64,000 bases of DNA from Hahella chejuensis KCTC 2396 (GTDB taxonomy: Bacteria > Pseudomonadota > Gammaproteobacteria > Pseudomonadales > Oleiphilaceae), in contig NC_007645.1 of NCBI RefSeq assembly GCF_000012985.1, positions 5,540,581 through 5,604,580 on the forward strand. The letters are read 5' to 3'. Under the pieces are notes generated by a model that saw only the letters and a program-made list of their open reading frames with translations, made no database searches and had not been told where the DNA came from. Position 1 is the stretch's first letter; every line of letters starts with the position of its first letter. The position numbers were made by a program, and so were the translations under genes. Of this stretch, positions 9,787 through 18,856 are shown piece after piece.

Positions 9787-10821
9787 CTACAGAGAGCCCT
9801 GCGCCGCCATCTCCATATATTTACTGGTAAAGCGCAGTTTGACGTTCTTCTCGTCGCCCAACACTTTGCCGTTATCAAACTGAATGCCGACAAAATCCGC
9901 CGATTGTGCGGTAGCGCCGAACAGGCCTTTATCGAAGCTGAACTGACGCACGTATTCCATGGTCTTCTCGATCGCGTCGGACTTGGTGTAGTCGCGGGCT
10001 TCGGCCGGCGTGTAGAACATAGCCGTCGTGCGTAATTGCGCCTTGAATTCAGGGACTGTGGCGCCGGTGGCTTCCGCCATATGCTCGATCGCTTCTTTGC
10101 CGCCAGGGCCTCCGCTGATGATGGCCATGGTTTCATACCATGCGCCGGTAAGCGCTTTTTTGAAACGCTCGTCGGCGTTTGTCTTCACAAATGTAATATC
10201 CAGAATTTCGCCTGGGATCATGGATGAGTCAAAAATCATCTGTGCGCCTTTGGCGTTGCGCGCCTGTTGTAAAGGCGGATTCCAGGTCACCACCGCGCCC
10301 TTGGAACTGGAGATGAAGGCGCTGGCGATGTCCGCATCGGAGGTATTCACCACCGTGACGTCTCTTTCAGACATGCCGTTTTTATCCAGCGCCCGCGCCA
10401 GCATGTAGTGAGAAACGGAGAATTCCACCAGATTGATTTCCCGGCCTTTCAACTCCGCCACGCTGTGCACGCCTTTCACCACAATGCCGTCATTGCCGTT
10501 GGAATAGTCGCCCACGATAATCGCCTGGGTATCCACGCCACTGACGGAAGGAATCGTCAGCGCATCCATATTGGTGGCGGTGACGGCGTCGAAGTCGCTG
10601 GCGGTATACAGGTTGATGGACTCGACGTAGTCATTGATCAACTGCACTTCAATTTCAATGCCGTATTTGTCCGCCCATTTCTTGACGATGCCCTGGTCCG
10701 CTGCGTAGCCCCAGGGCTCCCAGCCAGTGTAGTGGGACCAGGCCAGTTTGAACTTATCCGCCGCTGAAGCGGAGGCGGAAACCGCCAGACACATCATGAT
10801 GGAGGCTATGCTTCGTACCAT
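9787..10821 (-). CDS. Periplasmic ABC substrate-binding protein, last gene of TelA/OmpA-SBP operon
   Basis: A 344-residue solute-binding protein with a signal peptide ending SASASAA. The mature part begins DKFKLAWSHYTGWEPWGYAADQGI, resembling NMT1/TauA-type binding proteins often labelled putative urea or nitrate/taurine binding. The start at 10821 (MVRSIASIM) has AAGGAAAAAG upstream; a longer in-frame start at 10905 would place 28 extra residues ahead of the signal peptide and is less likely. It is the final gene of a nine-gene minus-strand operon and is the only one of three binding proteins there without an OmpA domain. The ligand is unknown. Confidence 0.88.
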   Translation of the reverse strand: MVRSIASIMMCLAVSASASAADKFKLAWSHYTGWEPWGYAADQGIVKKWADKYGIEIEVQLINDYVESINLYTASDFDAVTATNMDALTIPSVSGVDTQAIIVGDYSNGNDGIVVKGVHSVAELKGREINLVEFSVSHYMLARALDKNGMSERDVTVVNTSDADIASAFISSSKGAVVTWNPPLQQARNAKGAQMIFDSSMIPGEILDITFVKTNADERFKKALTGAWYETMAIISGGPGGKEAIEHMAEATGATVPEFKAQLRTTAMFYTPAEARDYTKSDAIEKTMEYVRQFSFDKGLFGATAQSADFVGIQFDNGKVLGDEKNVKLRFTSKYMEMAAQGSL

Positions 10822-10876
10822 AAATCTTTTTCCTTGTTGCAAAGTATTGCGTCCGTCTTGGGTAACGGACCGCCGG

Positions 10877-12061
10877 TTATTCTTTATTGATATCGATAAT
10901 TTCAATGGCGTCTTCCAGAGAAACGCGGGCTTCCTCAGCCCCTTCCATTTTCTGGATGGATTTCTCCATTTTGCCGCTCAGATCATCCATATCCACAATG
11001 GATTGCGCCATCTTGGGCAAAGCGTTGCGACGGAAACTGCTGAGTTCTTCCAGCGCCGCCTGCACGTCGGTAAAGGCTTTCTTCAATGTATTGATGTCCA
11101 GCTGCGCCTGAGACGCCTGCTTTTGAATCTCCACCCCCTGAGTGCGCAACGTGCTGGCGGTTTCCGCGATCAGATCGTTGGTGGTTTGAGTCACCGCCTG
11201 CACGCCTTTCAGCACCTTCTTCTGCGCCTGTAGCGCCAACGCCAGCGTCGAAGCCGTGGACAATGCGGTCACTGTGACGTTGCAGGCGCGATCAACGCCG
11301 CGCACCAGCTCCTGGTTGTTGCGAATGATGACTTCAGTGGACAGCACGCCTTGCTGGTTCACCGCCAGCATTTGCTGCAGGTCGATAATGCGCTGGCGCA
11401 ACGGGAACAGTACTTCCTCTTCCAGAAACTTGCGTTTCTCCTCGTCTTCCTGACGCTCCACCTGAGAAGTCAGCTGTCTGTCCAGCAACTGCCCCAGCTT
11501 GATGTAATCCTGCAGCAGGAAGGTCAGTTCGCGCATACGCTTCTGATCGTTGCGCAAGGTGACGTTATCCCGCTCCAGCTGCGACTTGCCGTCTTTCAGC
11601 GTCGCCACAATGTCCTGAATGACGCCTTCAACGCTTTGATAGCGAGCAAACCAGCGCGCCAGAGGCGTGCCCACGCCTGGTATCATCGATAGAAGGCGAC
11701 GAAAACCGCCCATATTGAAATCAACCCGGTTCGGGTTGATGTCCGTCACCTGCTCCTGCAACGTCAACAGACCTTGCGCCACCGGACCGCCATCCTGGGC
11801 GTCGCGCAATAGATTGGCCATGGGCTGTTTCAACATCGCGCTTTGCTGCGCCATATTACGCGTCACAGTTTCACCCAGATTGGCCACGGCCCGGGCCTGG
11901 GCGTCACGCTGGTCCAGATTGCGGAGATCGATGCCGACCAGTTTCTCCACCAGCTCGTCAGCCTGCGCTTGCAGCTTGGGATCAACCTCTTCAGATTTGG
12001 AGGTTTCCGCAATGACCTGCTTCTCAATTTTTTCTTTCTCGGTCAGGATTAAATTGCTCAC
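10877..12061 (-). CDS. TelA-family (toxic anion resistance) protein
   Basis: This 394-residue, mostly alpha-helical and coiled-coil protein matches the TelA/YaaN family. Typical TelA stretches are NPNRVDFNMGGFRRLLSMIPG, LARWFARYQSVEGVIQDI and LERDNVTLRNDQKRM. There is no signal peptide or membrane helix, so it is cytoplasmic. TelA proteins are linked to tellurite and other stress resistance, but a direct biochemical role is not established. In Bacillus the TelA relative YaaN is next to xpaC; here the gene just upstream (12075-12881) encodes a membrane coiled-coil protein that may fill the same slot. The spacing to that gene is 13 bases. Confidence 0.88.
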   Translation of the reverse strand: MSNLILTEKEKIEKQVIAETSKSEEVDPKLQAQADELVEKLVGIDLRNLDQRDAQARAVANLGETVTRNMAQQSAMLKQPMANLLRDAQDGGPVAQGLLTLQEQVTDINPNRVDFNMGGFRRLLSMIPGVGTPLARWFARYQSVEGVIQDIVATLKDGKSQLERDNVTLRNDQKRMRELTFLLQDYIKLGQLLDRQLTSQVERQEDEEKRKFLEEEVLFPLRQRIIDLQQMLAVNQQGVLSTEVIIRNNQELVRGVDRACNVTVTALSTASTLALALQAQKKVLKGVQAVTQTTNDLIAETASTLRTQGVEIQKQASQAQLDINTLKKAFTDVQAALEELSSFRRNALPKMAQSIVDMDDLSGKMEKSIQKMEGAEEARVSLEDAIEIIDINKE

Positions 12062-12074
12062 TGGTTATTCCTCA

Positions 12075-12881
12075 TCACTTTTTTTGCGCATATTGCTGCG
12101 AGTTTTCAATTAGTGTGGTCAGTTCCTTGATCGCCTGCTCCATATCCATGGCGGCGCGACCGCTACTGAAATCTGTATTGGCGAGACGGGCGCTGACCTG
12201 GTCCAGTTTGGTCAACGCTTCCTCGTTTTCCGCATAAAGGGAGCGCACTCGTTGCATTTGCTCATCGAACAATTGCAAGCGGCCGCGCAGCTGCTCGCGG
12301 GTTCTTTCCGCTTCCGCTGAAACAACGCCGTCCATACGCTGCAGCTTGCTTTCGATTGCTGCCCGGTCAATCGCACTGACCGACTGCAAGGACAGAGAGA
12401 CGCCTTCCAGATTATCCAGGCCGTTCAGATAAACCTGCTCCGCCATAGCCAGATAGCGGTTATAGGTCAGTTCCGTGGACTGCAGTTTGCGATTGAGCAC
12501 CTGGTTGAATATCTCAAACTTCTTTTGAAATAACTGCAGCTGTTGTATGGCGTCATCCGCATTCAGTTTAGACAACTCCGTATTAAGGTGAGCGATGGCC
12601 TGCTTGCGCTGTACTTCCAGCGCTTTGCGATATCGCTCAATGTAGCGGTTGGCGTGGGCGCCGCCTTTGGCGAAATACTCCCAGGACCAACCACCCAACG
12701 CCAATACGGCGCCGCCCACCAAGGCTCCCAGCGTCGCGCCGCCCACACCGAAAAACATGGTCGCGGCGCCGCCCAGAAAGCCGACCAAAGCGGGATATAG
12801 CGTTACTGGCTGGGTCAGCGAGGTTTTCAATGTCTCCGCTTTGATCTTGGCGGGTTTGATCGCTTTGGTGTCAAAGGTCAT
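12075..12881 (-). CDS. Membrane coiled-coil protein adjacent to TelA
   Basis: A 268-residue protein with one glycine-rich hydrophobic segment (about residues 30-65, probably a helical hairpin) followed by roughly 190 residues of heptad-like, charged helix. It starts two bases after the upstream OmpA-fusion gene and precedes telA by 13 bases, so translation is probably coupled. I do not recognise a specific family. Its position beside TelA recalls the XpaC-YaaN pair of Bacillus, but this is inference from arrangement, not shared motifs. A role as the membrane partner of TelA is plausible. Confidence 0.75.
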   Translation of the reverse strand: MTFDTKAIKPAKIKAETLKTSLTQPVTLYPALVGFLGGAATMFFGVGGATLGALVGGAVLALGGWSWEYFAKGGAHANRYIERYRKALEVQRKQAIAHLNTELSKLNADDAIQQLQLFQKKFEIFNQVLNRKLQSTELTYNRYLAMAEQVYLNGLDNLEGVSLSLQSVSAIDRAAIESKLQRMDGVVSAEAERTREQLRGRLQLFDEQMQRVRSLYAENEEALTKLDQVSARLANTDFSSGRAAMDMEQAIKELTTLIENSQQYAQKK

Positions 12882-12883
12882 AC

Positions 12884-14425
12884 CTAGATTTCCCCGCTCA
12901 CCAAGACGATTTCCACCCGCGGCAGGCGGTAGTTGTAGGCGCGCAGTGACTCGTTCGGCAGTTGCGGCAGCGGCTTTTCCCCGCCAAAGCCGACAAAGCG
13001 GAACCGGTTCGGATCGACTTCATAAGTCACTTCAATATAGCGATAGACGGCTTCGGCGCGATCCAGGGAGAGTTGTTTGTTCGCCTCCGCGTCGCCTCTG
13101 ACGCCGGTATGTCCGCGAATCTCCACACGAAAGTTCGGGTAGTGCTGCAGGTTTTCCATCAACAGGTCCACTTCACGCTTCCCTTCCAGCGTCAGTTCCG
13201 AAGTTCCGCTGGCGAAGATAATCGGGCGTACTTTCAGCGCGCCGAACTCCCGTAAACGCTCCCACTCTGACGCCGCAAGCGCGCGAAAACGCGCTATCTC
13301 CGCCGAGCCTTCTCCTGCGAACTCCCCTGTGGCCAGCGTGTCATAAAGCTCTTTGATCGGAGCGCTGGTAAGCAGACGATAAGGGTCGTTGTTAGGTATG
13401 GGATTGCGACTGAACACTTTGTCGTCGAGCAGAATCCCCACCGCGGACTCAATGGTGTCCACCAGATACTCGCGGCCTGCGTTGCGACGTCCGACGCCAA
13501 ACCAGTCTTCCGCATTTTCGGTGAGGCTCTTCCATTCCACGCCGCTGAGCAGTTCTTTGGATTGCTGGGCGTCGAGGTCATATTCGTCACGCAGCGCTTT
13601 CACCAGCTCATCCTGATTGCGACGATAGTGCTGCAGCGTCTGGTAATAGGATTTCAAGAACACCGCAACCATCTCCGGCTCCTTGCGTAGCACAGCGGCG
13701 TTGGCCACCAACACATCCACAATCAGTTTCTGGGTATCCTCGGTCCCCAACAGGCGCACAATGCCCTCGTTAGACAAGGCCCGGGTCACTTCCGGCTCCC
13801 ACACCACCGCCACGTCGACCTGGCCTTTTAGTAGCGCATCCAACGCCTCACCGGAACCATTGGTGGGCAGTTTCCAGGAAGCGGACTGGTTCAAAGCGGT
13901 CAGGTCAAAATGGCTGCGGATCGCTCTTAACAGATGCTCGCTGGGCGAGTTGGGCGTAAACGCCACTTTAACGTCGTTTGCGCTGCGCAAATCCTCAATG
14001 CCCGCCACTTTGGACTGACGCGCCACAATAGCGTCGCCGCCCTTGCTTTCGTCAATTACAGAGATGATGGGGCCGGGATAGTTCACCCCCGCTCCGTTCT
14101 GCACATAACTGTCCACCGTGGCGACGATAAAGGTGTACTCGCCTTTGCTCAAACGCTTGAAGCGGTCCTGATAGTCAGCCTGATCGTCCACGCATTCGAG
14201 CAGGTAACCCTGGCGGCGCAGGCGCGCGGTCATTTCCGGCGAACACAAGGGGAAGTAGCCAACCCAGCTGTCCCTGGCCAGGCGAATGGTTCCCTTGGTG
14301 TTCTTGGCGTCGGTGGTCTGCAGTTGGCGGTCTTCCTGGGATTGCAGCAGGAATAACTTGACTCCCGCCATCACCAGCAGCCCACCCACCAGCAGGAAGA
14401 TTACAATCTTAACGTGCGCTTTCAT
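12884..14425 (-). CDS. Substrate-binding domain fused to C-terminal OmpA domain (first fusion)
   Basis: A 513-residue envelope protein. An N-terminal membrane segment (about residues 7-27) could be an uncleaved anchor. Residues about 45-330 form an ABC-type solute-binding fold (IRLARDSWVGYFPLCSPEMTARL near the start, and VDVAVVWEPEVTRAL). The C-terminal ~120 residues are an OmpA/MotB peptidoglycan-binding domain with IEIRGHTG-like and LSLDRAEAVYRY motifs. The architecture suggests a ligand-binding module tethered both to the inner membrane and to murein. It lies between the VWA lipoprotein and the coiled-coil membrane gene in the same operon. Confidence 0.85.
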   Translation of the reverse strand: MKAHVKIVIFLLVGGLLVMAGVKLFLLQSQEDRQLQTTDAKNTKGTIRLARDSWVGYFPLCSPEMTARLRRQGYLLECVDDQADYQDRFKRLSKGEYTFIVATVDSYVQNGAGVNYPGPIISVIDESKGGDAIVARQSKVAGIEDLRSANDVKVAFTPNSPSEHLLRAIRSHFDLTALNQSASWKLPTNGSGEALDALLKGQVDVAVVWEPEVTRALSNEGIVRLLGTEDTQKLIVDVLVANAAVLRKEPEMVAVFLKSYYQTLQHYRRNQDELVKALRDEYDLDAQQSKELLSGVEWKSLTENAEDWFGVGRRNAGREYLVDTIESAVGILLDDKVFSRNPIPNNDPYRLLTSAPIKELYDTLATGEFAGEGSAEIARFRALAASEWERLREFGALKVRPIIFASGTSELTLEGKREVDLLMENLQHYPNFRVEIRGHTGVRGDAEANKQLSLDRAEAVYRYIEVTYEVDPNRFRFVGFGGEKPLPQLPNESLRAYNYRLPRVEIVLVSGEI

Positions 14426-14461
14426 GCATCCAGTCTCTACAGCCTGAGGTCGCTTTGCGTT

Positions 14462-15247
14462 CTATTGTTGAAATTCCAGGAGCGTGAAGTCCGGCGCTTC
14501 GGCCAGTACTTCGTTCAGCCCCGCCATCAAACTATCCGGATCGCTCGCAGAGCGGTAAAAGGTCAAGCCGGGTTGATGCAAGGAATGATCGTCGCCGATA
14601 CAGAAACCAATAGTATGAATGTTAATCGGCGTATCCTGCAGAATGGTCTGCACCGCCCCGTCGGTTTCATAACCCAGGCTGGCCAGTCCGTCAGTGATGA
14701 TCACCAGATGATACTCGCCATATCCCAACTGCTTGCCCGCCTGCGCAGTCAACGCGGCTTTGCCGTCTTCAAGGCCGGCGGAGAGGGGCGTGCCGCCGCC
14801 AGCAACCAGCTGGTCGATCATCTGTTTCACTAGCGGTCGATTCTGTGTGGCGAGGTGTGTACGCTCGCCAACACCCTGGCCGTCGAAGGCGTATACGCCC
14901 ACATTAGCGTCCGCCGGCAACTGCTCGACGAACTTTTTCACCGCGGTTTTAGCCACGTCCAATTTACGTTTTCCGTCGCCGCAGTCAGTGTTGTCCATGC
15001 TGCCGGAGCCGTCGAAGACAATGTAATAGTTCTTGGCCAGCAGATGGCCGCTCAACTCGCTTTGTCCCTGGGTCGCGGGCCAGCGGTTATCCGCCGGGCG
15101 CATGGCGTAAAGCGTCGTGGGTTTGGCCGCCAGCGCCGGCTTCGCCTCCGAGGTCGCCGCCGGGGCGGAGGACGAGGCCGGCGAGGTAGAACCGTCGCAC
15201 CCCGCCAGCGCCGCCAGGGCGATATAGGCTGAGAATTTCTTCAACAT
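14462..15247 (-). CDS. VWA-domain lipoprotein
   Basis: A 261-residue lipoprotein with lipobox LAGC (Cys17) and an Ala/Ser/Pro-rich linker. The von Willebrand A domain has a complete metal-ion-dependent adhesion site: DGSGS, a threonine in GGGTPLSAGL, and ITDG. Such domains bind protein partners through a divalent metal. The start has AAGGGGAT upstream. It is flanked on both sides by binding-protein/OmpA fusions (11 and 36 bases away), so it may form an envelope complex with them. Ter-type stress operons also pair VWA proteins with TelA/TerB proteins. Confidence 0.88.
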   Translation of the reverse strand: MLKKFSAYIALAALAGCDGSTSPASSSAPAATSEAKPALAAKPTTLYAMRPADNRWPATQGQSELSGHLLAKNYYIVFDGSGSMDNTDCGDGKRKLDVAKTAVKKFVEQLPADANVGVYAFDGQGVGERTHLATQNRPLVKQMIDQLVAGGGTPLSAGLEDGKAALTAQAGKQLGYGEYHLVIITDGLASLGYETDGAVQTILQDTPINIHTIGFCIGDDHSLHQPGLTFYRSASDPDSLMAGLNEVLAEAPDFTLLEFQQ

Positions 15248-15258
15248 CGCATATCCCC

Positions 15259-16977
15259 TTATAACGGCATGAATACGTCAGATTCAGCTTCAACCTGAAT
15301 GATGCGGAACTCCACCCGCATATTCGAACGCCATTCCTGCTGGTTTTTGGGCGCACAGGGCTCCGCGCCGCAAATACCGGTTTTCGGGTTGGCGATGCCG
15401 TTGCCCACCACCGCGAACTGGGATGGGTCCAGACTGATGTTCTTGCCCGCCGCATATTGAATGATGTTGTCGCGTACTTCCTGCGCGCGGGCCAGGCTCA
15501 GGTTGCGGGCGGACTGTTTGATGCGTCCCAGCACAACCGCCTGCTCGCCTTTTTTCTTGGCGCGCAGGTATTCCATCGGGTCGGAGTTGCCTTCTACGGT
15601 GATGATGGCGCCGCCGTAAGTGCTGGCCAGCTCGACCACTTTATCAAAAGAGTCCTGATACAGGTCGATAGAGAAAGACTTCTGATTAGGCTGGAAGAAA
15701 ACCTCGAAAGAGAACAGCTCACCTTCAGCCAGACTCTGTTGCTGCTGACGCTGATTCACCAGTTGCGCCACCTTCTCTTCATCGAAACGAGGTTTGGCCG
15801 CTTCCGCTTTCACATTGACCGCAGCGCCCAGAAAGCCATAGTCGAACGCCGCTTTCGCCAGCGCCGCCGACTTACTCAGAATACCAGCCTGCTGCAAACC
15901 CGTTTGCACTTCACTGCTCAGGGCGTCAAAACGACGGGGGAAGTTGCTATCGGTAAAGAATTGCTTGTTGCCTTGCAGGCCAACGAAAGTCGCGTCTGCA
16001 TACAGCCCTTCCACGTCAGCGGTGGCTTCTTCGCTGTCCAGCAACAGTTTGCCAGCCGCCGCCAGCATTTCCCGGTAAGGTTTGGCGTCCTTGGTTTTGT
16101 TCTCGAACAATTTGTCCAGCGCCTCTTCGCCTTCCAGCAGGCCGGCGACAAAGGCTTCCACTTCATTGCGGTGCGCGTCGAAGTAATCCTTTCTCACTGC
16201 GTAAACGTCAGCGATCACTTTGTCCGCCGTGCGGGTGGACAGCAGAATGCGCGCGCCTTTTACCGAGTCTTCAGAGCCGGAGCCCACATTGCCGCCAGAC
16301 GTCAGCGCCAATGCGTCGGGAATAATCACAAACGCCGCATCTACGTCCTGCTCATAAAACGCCGCCATAGGCGCATTGTTGGTTCCGGTGAGATCCGGCA
16401 ACCAGCGAACGGTGACGTCTTTGAAGCTCAGGCCCGCGTCTTTCAGAATCCGGGCGGCGTAATCCACATGCGGGCCATACGCCTGAATTGCGATGGTTTT
16501 GCCTTTCAAATCCTTGGCGTTGCGAATATTGGATTTCACCACCAGCGCATCGCCGCCGGAAGACCAGGTCAGTTGATAAATCACCACTGGCTGCGTGCGC
16601 GGGTCTTTGTTCAGCAACTCCGCTGCGGCGCTGATCATGCCGACGGTGCCGCGCAGAAATGGCGTTTCTCCGGCCACATAGCTTTTGACCTGATTGACGA
16701 AGGCGTCTTCCCGATACAGTTTCAGTTGCAGGCCTTTCTTATCGAAAATGGAGCCTTTCGCGGTTTGCGTCTGATTGCCGTTGGCCAGCAGCGTAGCGAT
16801 ATCGCCGCCCCAGGTAATGACCGGCGCGCTGAGGCTGCGGGTGTTCACCTCGCCTACATTGAGTTTGACCACTTCGCTGATCGGCTTGTAGTCAATGTAG
16901 GCGGGCTTGGCGTGGGAAAACACGCTGAAGGCGGCGGCCAGCAGCGCCAGTACCGAAATGAGAGAGCGTTTAACCAT
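15259..16977 (-). CDS. Substrate-binding domain fused to C-terminal OmpA domain (second fusion)
   Basis: A 572-residue secreted protein. A signal peptide (about residues 1-23, ending SHA) is followed by a solute-binding domain of NMT1/TauA type (residues about 50-340; DLKGKTIAIQAYGPHVDYAARIL). Residues about 430-560 are an OmpA-like domain with NLSLARAQEVRDNI, the peptidoglycan-binding helix. AAGGAAT lies before the ATG. It sits 17 bases after the ATPase gene. Together with 12884-14425 it makes two murein-anchored binding proteins for one importer, an unusual design. A 584-residue antisense frame over this gene is a shadow. Confidence 0.88.
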   Translation of the reverse strand: MVKRSLISVLALLAAAFSVFSHAKPAYIDYKPISEVVKLNVGEVNTRSLSAPVITWGGDIATLLANGNQTQTAKGSIFDKKGLQLKLYREDAFVNQVKSYVAGETPFLRGTVGMISAAAELLNKDPRTQPVVIYQLTWSSGGDALVVKSNIRNAKDLKGKTIAIQAYGPHVDYAARILKDAGLSFKDVTVRWLPDLTGTNNAPMAAFYEQDVDAAFVIIPDALALTSGGNVGSGSEDSVKGARILLSTRTADKVIADVYAVRKDYFDAHRNEVEAFVAGLLEGEEALDKLFENKTKDAKPYREMLAAAGKLLLDSEEATADVEGLYADATFVGLQGNKQFFTDSNFPRRFDALSSEVQTGLQQAGILSKSAALAKAAFDYGFLGAAVNVKAEAAKPRFDEEKVAQLVNQRQQQQSLAEGELFSFEVFFQPNQKSFSIDLYQDSFDKVVELASTYGGAIITVEGNSDPMEYLRAKKKGEQAVVLGRIKQSARNLSLARAQEVRDNIIQYAAGKNISLDPSQFAVVGNGIANPKTGICGAEPCAPKNQQEWRSNMRVEFRIIQVEAESDVFMPL

Positions 16978-16994
16978 AATGGATTCCTTATAAC

Positions 16995-17879
16995 TTACCG
17001 TCGATATTCCGCATCCAGCAAGGTTTGGAATGAGTCCGGATGTTTGAGGTTGAAATCTTTGACGTGTTGCAGGTATTCAGGATCAAACCCTTCCTGCTTC
17101 ACTTGTTCTATTAATTCTTTGAAGGCGTCCGTGTGCATGACTTCACGGCTGGTGGCCACCTTCGGCAGCGGGTGGTCCGCGACAATTTTGCCGCCCCGAC
17201 CAGCGAAGTGACGATCGCCGCGATCATCGGAGTAGTACTGGGACAACACCAGCAGTCGCGTACCCAGCAAGCAGGCCTCATGCATGTCGTGAGTCACGAA
17301 GAACACGGTTAGCTGCTCCTTTTCCCACAACTCCAGCAAATGCACCTGCAGGTCCGCGCGGGTGTCCGGGTCCAGAGCGCCGAACGGCTCGTCCATCAGC
17401 AGAATGGGCGGCTTCATGATCAACGCCTGAGCGATGGCGACCCGCTGTTGCATGCCGCCGGACAGCTCATGGGGATACTTGCGCGCCGCGTCCGCCAGAC
17501 GCACCTGCGCCAGCATCGCCATGGCTTCTTCTTCGTGGGCTTTATTGCGATACCAGGGATTCCACCACTGACCTTGCGTCAACGTTTTGCCCAGCATGAC
17601 GTTGTCCAACACAGTGCGATTGGGAAACAGGGAATAACGTTGATACACAATGCCGCGACTGAGGTCCGGCAACAGCGCTGGCGCGCCGGCTATCTCCACT
17701 TTGCCGGAAGTCGGCTGCTCCTGCCCCAGGATGAGTCTCAATAATGTGGACTTACCGCACCCGCTGGGCCCGACTACTGTACAGAACTCGCCTTTGCGCA
17801 CTGACAAATCAATATTGTCGAGCACTTGTTTATCACCGTACTGCTTGTATACGTCTTCTATTTGAAGCAATGGCTGCAT
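16995..17879 (-). CDS. ABC transporter ATPase (nitrate/taurine/sulfonate type)
   Basis: The cytoplasmic ATPase of an importer. Walker A is GPSGCGKST, the signature is LSGGMQQRVAIAQAL, Walker B is ILLMDEPFGALD, and the switch histidine is in FVTHDMHEA. It falls in the SsuB/TauB/NrtD group. I prefer ATG at 17879 (MQPLLQIEDVYKQYG) with AGGA upstream; a TTG at 17888 would add three residues. It follows the permease gene by about 105 bases and precedes the second OmpA fusion by 17 bases. Confidence 0.93.
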   Translation of the reverse strand: MQPLLQIEDVYKQYGDKQVLDNIDLSVRKGEFCTVVGPSGCGKSTLLRLILGQEQPTSGKVEIAGAPALLPDLSRGIVYQRYSLFPNRTVLDNVMLGKTLTQGQWWNPWYRNKAHEEEAMAMLAQVRLADAARKYPHELSGGMQQRVAIAQALIMKPPILLMDEPFGALDPDTRADLQVHLLELWEKEQLTVFFVTHDMHEACLLGTRLLVLSQYYSDDRGDRHFAGRGGKIVADHPLPKVATSREVMHTDAFKELIEQVKQEGFDPEYLQHVKDFNLKHPDSFQTLLDAEYRR

Positions 17880-17984
17880 TGTTTCCAATCCTAAGATTCA
17901 AGCGTCGCCGGTCTGCGCCGGTCCGTTCCGCTATGTCGCATTCAATCAGGGTAGCCCGCAAATGCGGGTCCCGCTCGATTCCCG

Positions 17985-18806
17985 CTATTGTTCGTACCAC
18001 TTGTAACGCCACTTCAATATCAAGCGCAGCGCCCAGTCCATCAAAAAGCCCAGCAAGGTGATCCATATAACGTAGGGAATGATCACATCCATGCTCAAAT
18101 AACGCCGCACCAGAAAGATGCGGTATCCCAACCCTTCCGTCGCCGCGATGGCTTCAGAGGCGATAAGAAACAGCCATGCGGAGCCGATGCTCAGACGCAA
18201 CGCCGTAATCAGACGCGGCATCATCTGCGGCAGCAGTATTTTGTATACCACCGCCAGATCGGAAGCGCCCAGGGTTTTGGCTTTCACTACCTGCTCGCGA
18301 GGAAAGCTGCGCACGGACAGCGCCATATCCCGGGTCATGATGGGAAATACCCCGATAAAAATAAGCGCGACTTTACCCAACTCGCCGATGCCCAGGGAAA
18401 TGAACAGTATCGGCAGCAACGCCAGCGGAGGAATCATGGCGATAAAGGTAAGAATGGGATTGCCCAGAGAATAGAGACCGTTGAACGCGCCCATGTTAAG
18501 GCCAATGATCAGCGCCACCAATGTGGAGAGCGCCAGCCCTATCGCCAGACGTTGCAGACTGGCCAGCGTGTCGGCCCAGAACACATAGTCGCCGCTGCGC
18601 CGATCCGGCTCAAAGGCGAGCCGGTGAATGGCGTCCCCCATCTGCTGAAGGCTGGGCAGCAGTTTGTCGCTGGGGTTATCGGCCAGGCGGATATCGGAAG
18701 CAATGAGATAGGTCGCGATCAATATCACAAATGGCGCCAGCGCCAGAACCACGTTCAACAGTCGCGGCGGCTGGGCGAAGAGTCCCAGCATGGCGGGTCT
18801 TTTCAT
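17985..18806 (-). CDS. ABC transporter permease (nitrate/taurine/sulfonate type)
   Basis: This 273-residue inner-membrane permease has about six helices and the cytoplasmic EAA loop (VKAKTLGASDLAVVYKILLP), which docks the ATPase. It belongs to the SsuC/TauC/NrtB family. AAGGGAT precedes the ATG at 18806. Only one permease is encoded, so it probably works as a homodimer. It is the second gene of the operon, after the Coq4-like gene. Confidence 0.92.
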   Translation of the reverse strand: MKRPAMLGLFAQPPRLLNVVLALAPFVILIATYLIASDIRLADNPSDKLLPSLQQMGDAIHRLAFEPDRRSGDYVFWADTLASLQRLAIGLALSTLVALIIGLNMGAFNGLYSLGNPILTFIAMIPPLALLPILFISLGIGELGKVALIFIGVFPIMTRDMALSVRSFPREQVVKAKTLGASDLAVVYKILLPQMMPRLITALRLSIGSAWLFLIASEAIAATEGLGYRIFLVRRYLSMDVIIPYVIWITLLGFLMDWALRLILKWRYKWYEQ

Positions 18807-18856
18807 CTAAATCCCTTATTAATAATTATTGAATGATGGCTGTCGGCGTCCGCCGC

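Noticed and set aside
9496-10035. 179-residue plus-strand frame between the thioesterase-like gene and the binding-protein gene
   Set aside because: It overlaps the binding-protein gene antisense and has no recognised domain; most of 9510-9786 appears to be simple intergenic sequence.
15457-17211. 584-residue plus-strand open frame
   Set aside because: It lies opposite the second SBP-OmpA fusion and part of the ATPase; long antisense frames are expected at this GC and codon bias, and its composition (many His, Gln and Arg) is typical of a shadow.
17988-18836. 282-residue plus-strand open frame opposite the permease
   Set aside because: Highly basic and Gln-rich with no family features; the permease has an EAA loop and SD.
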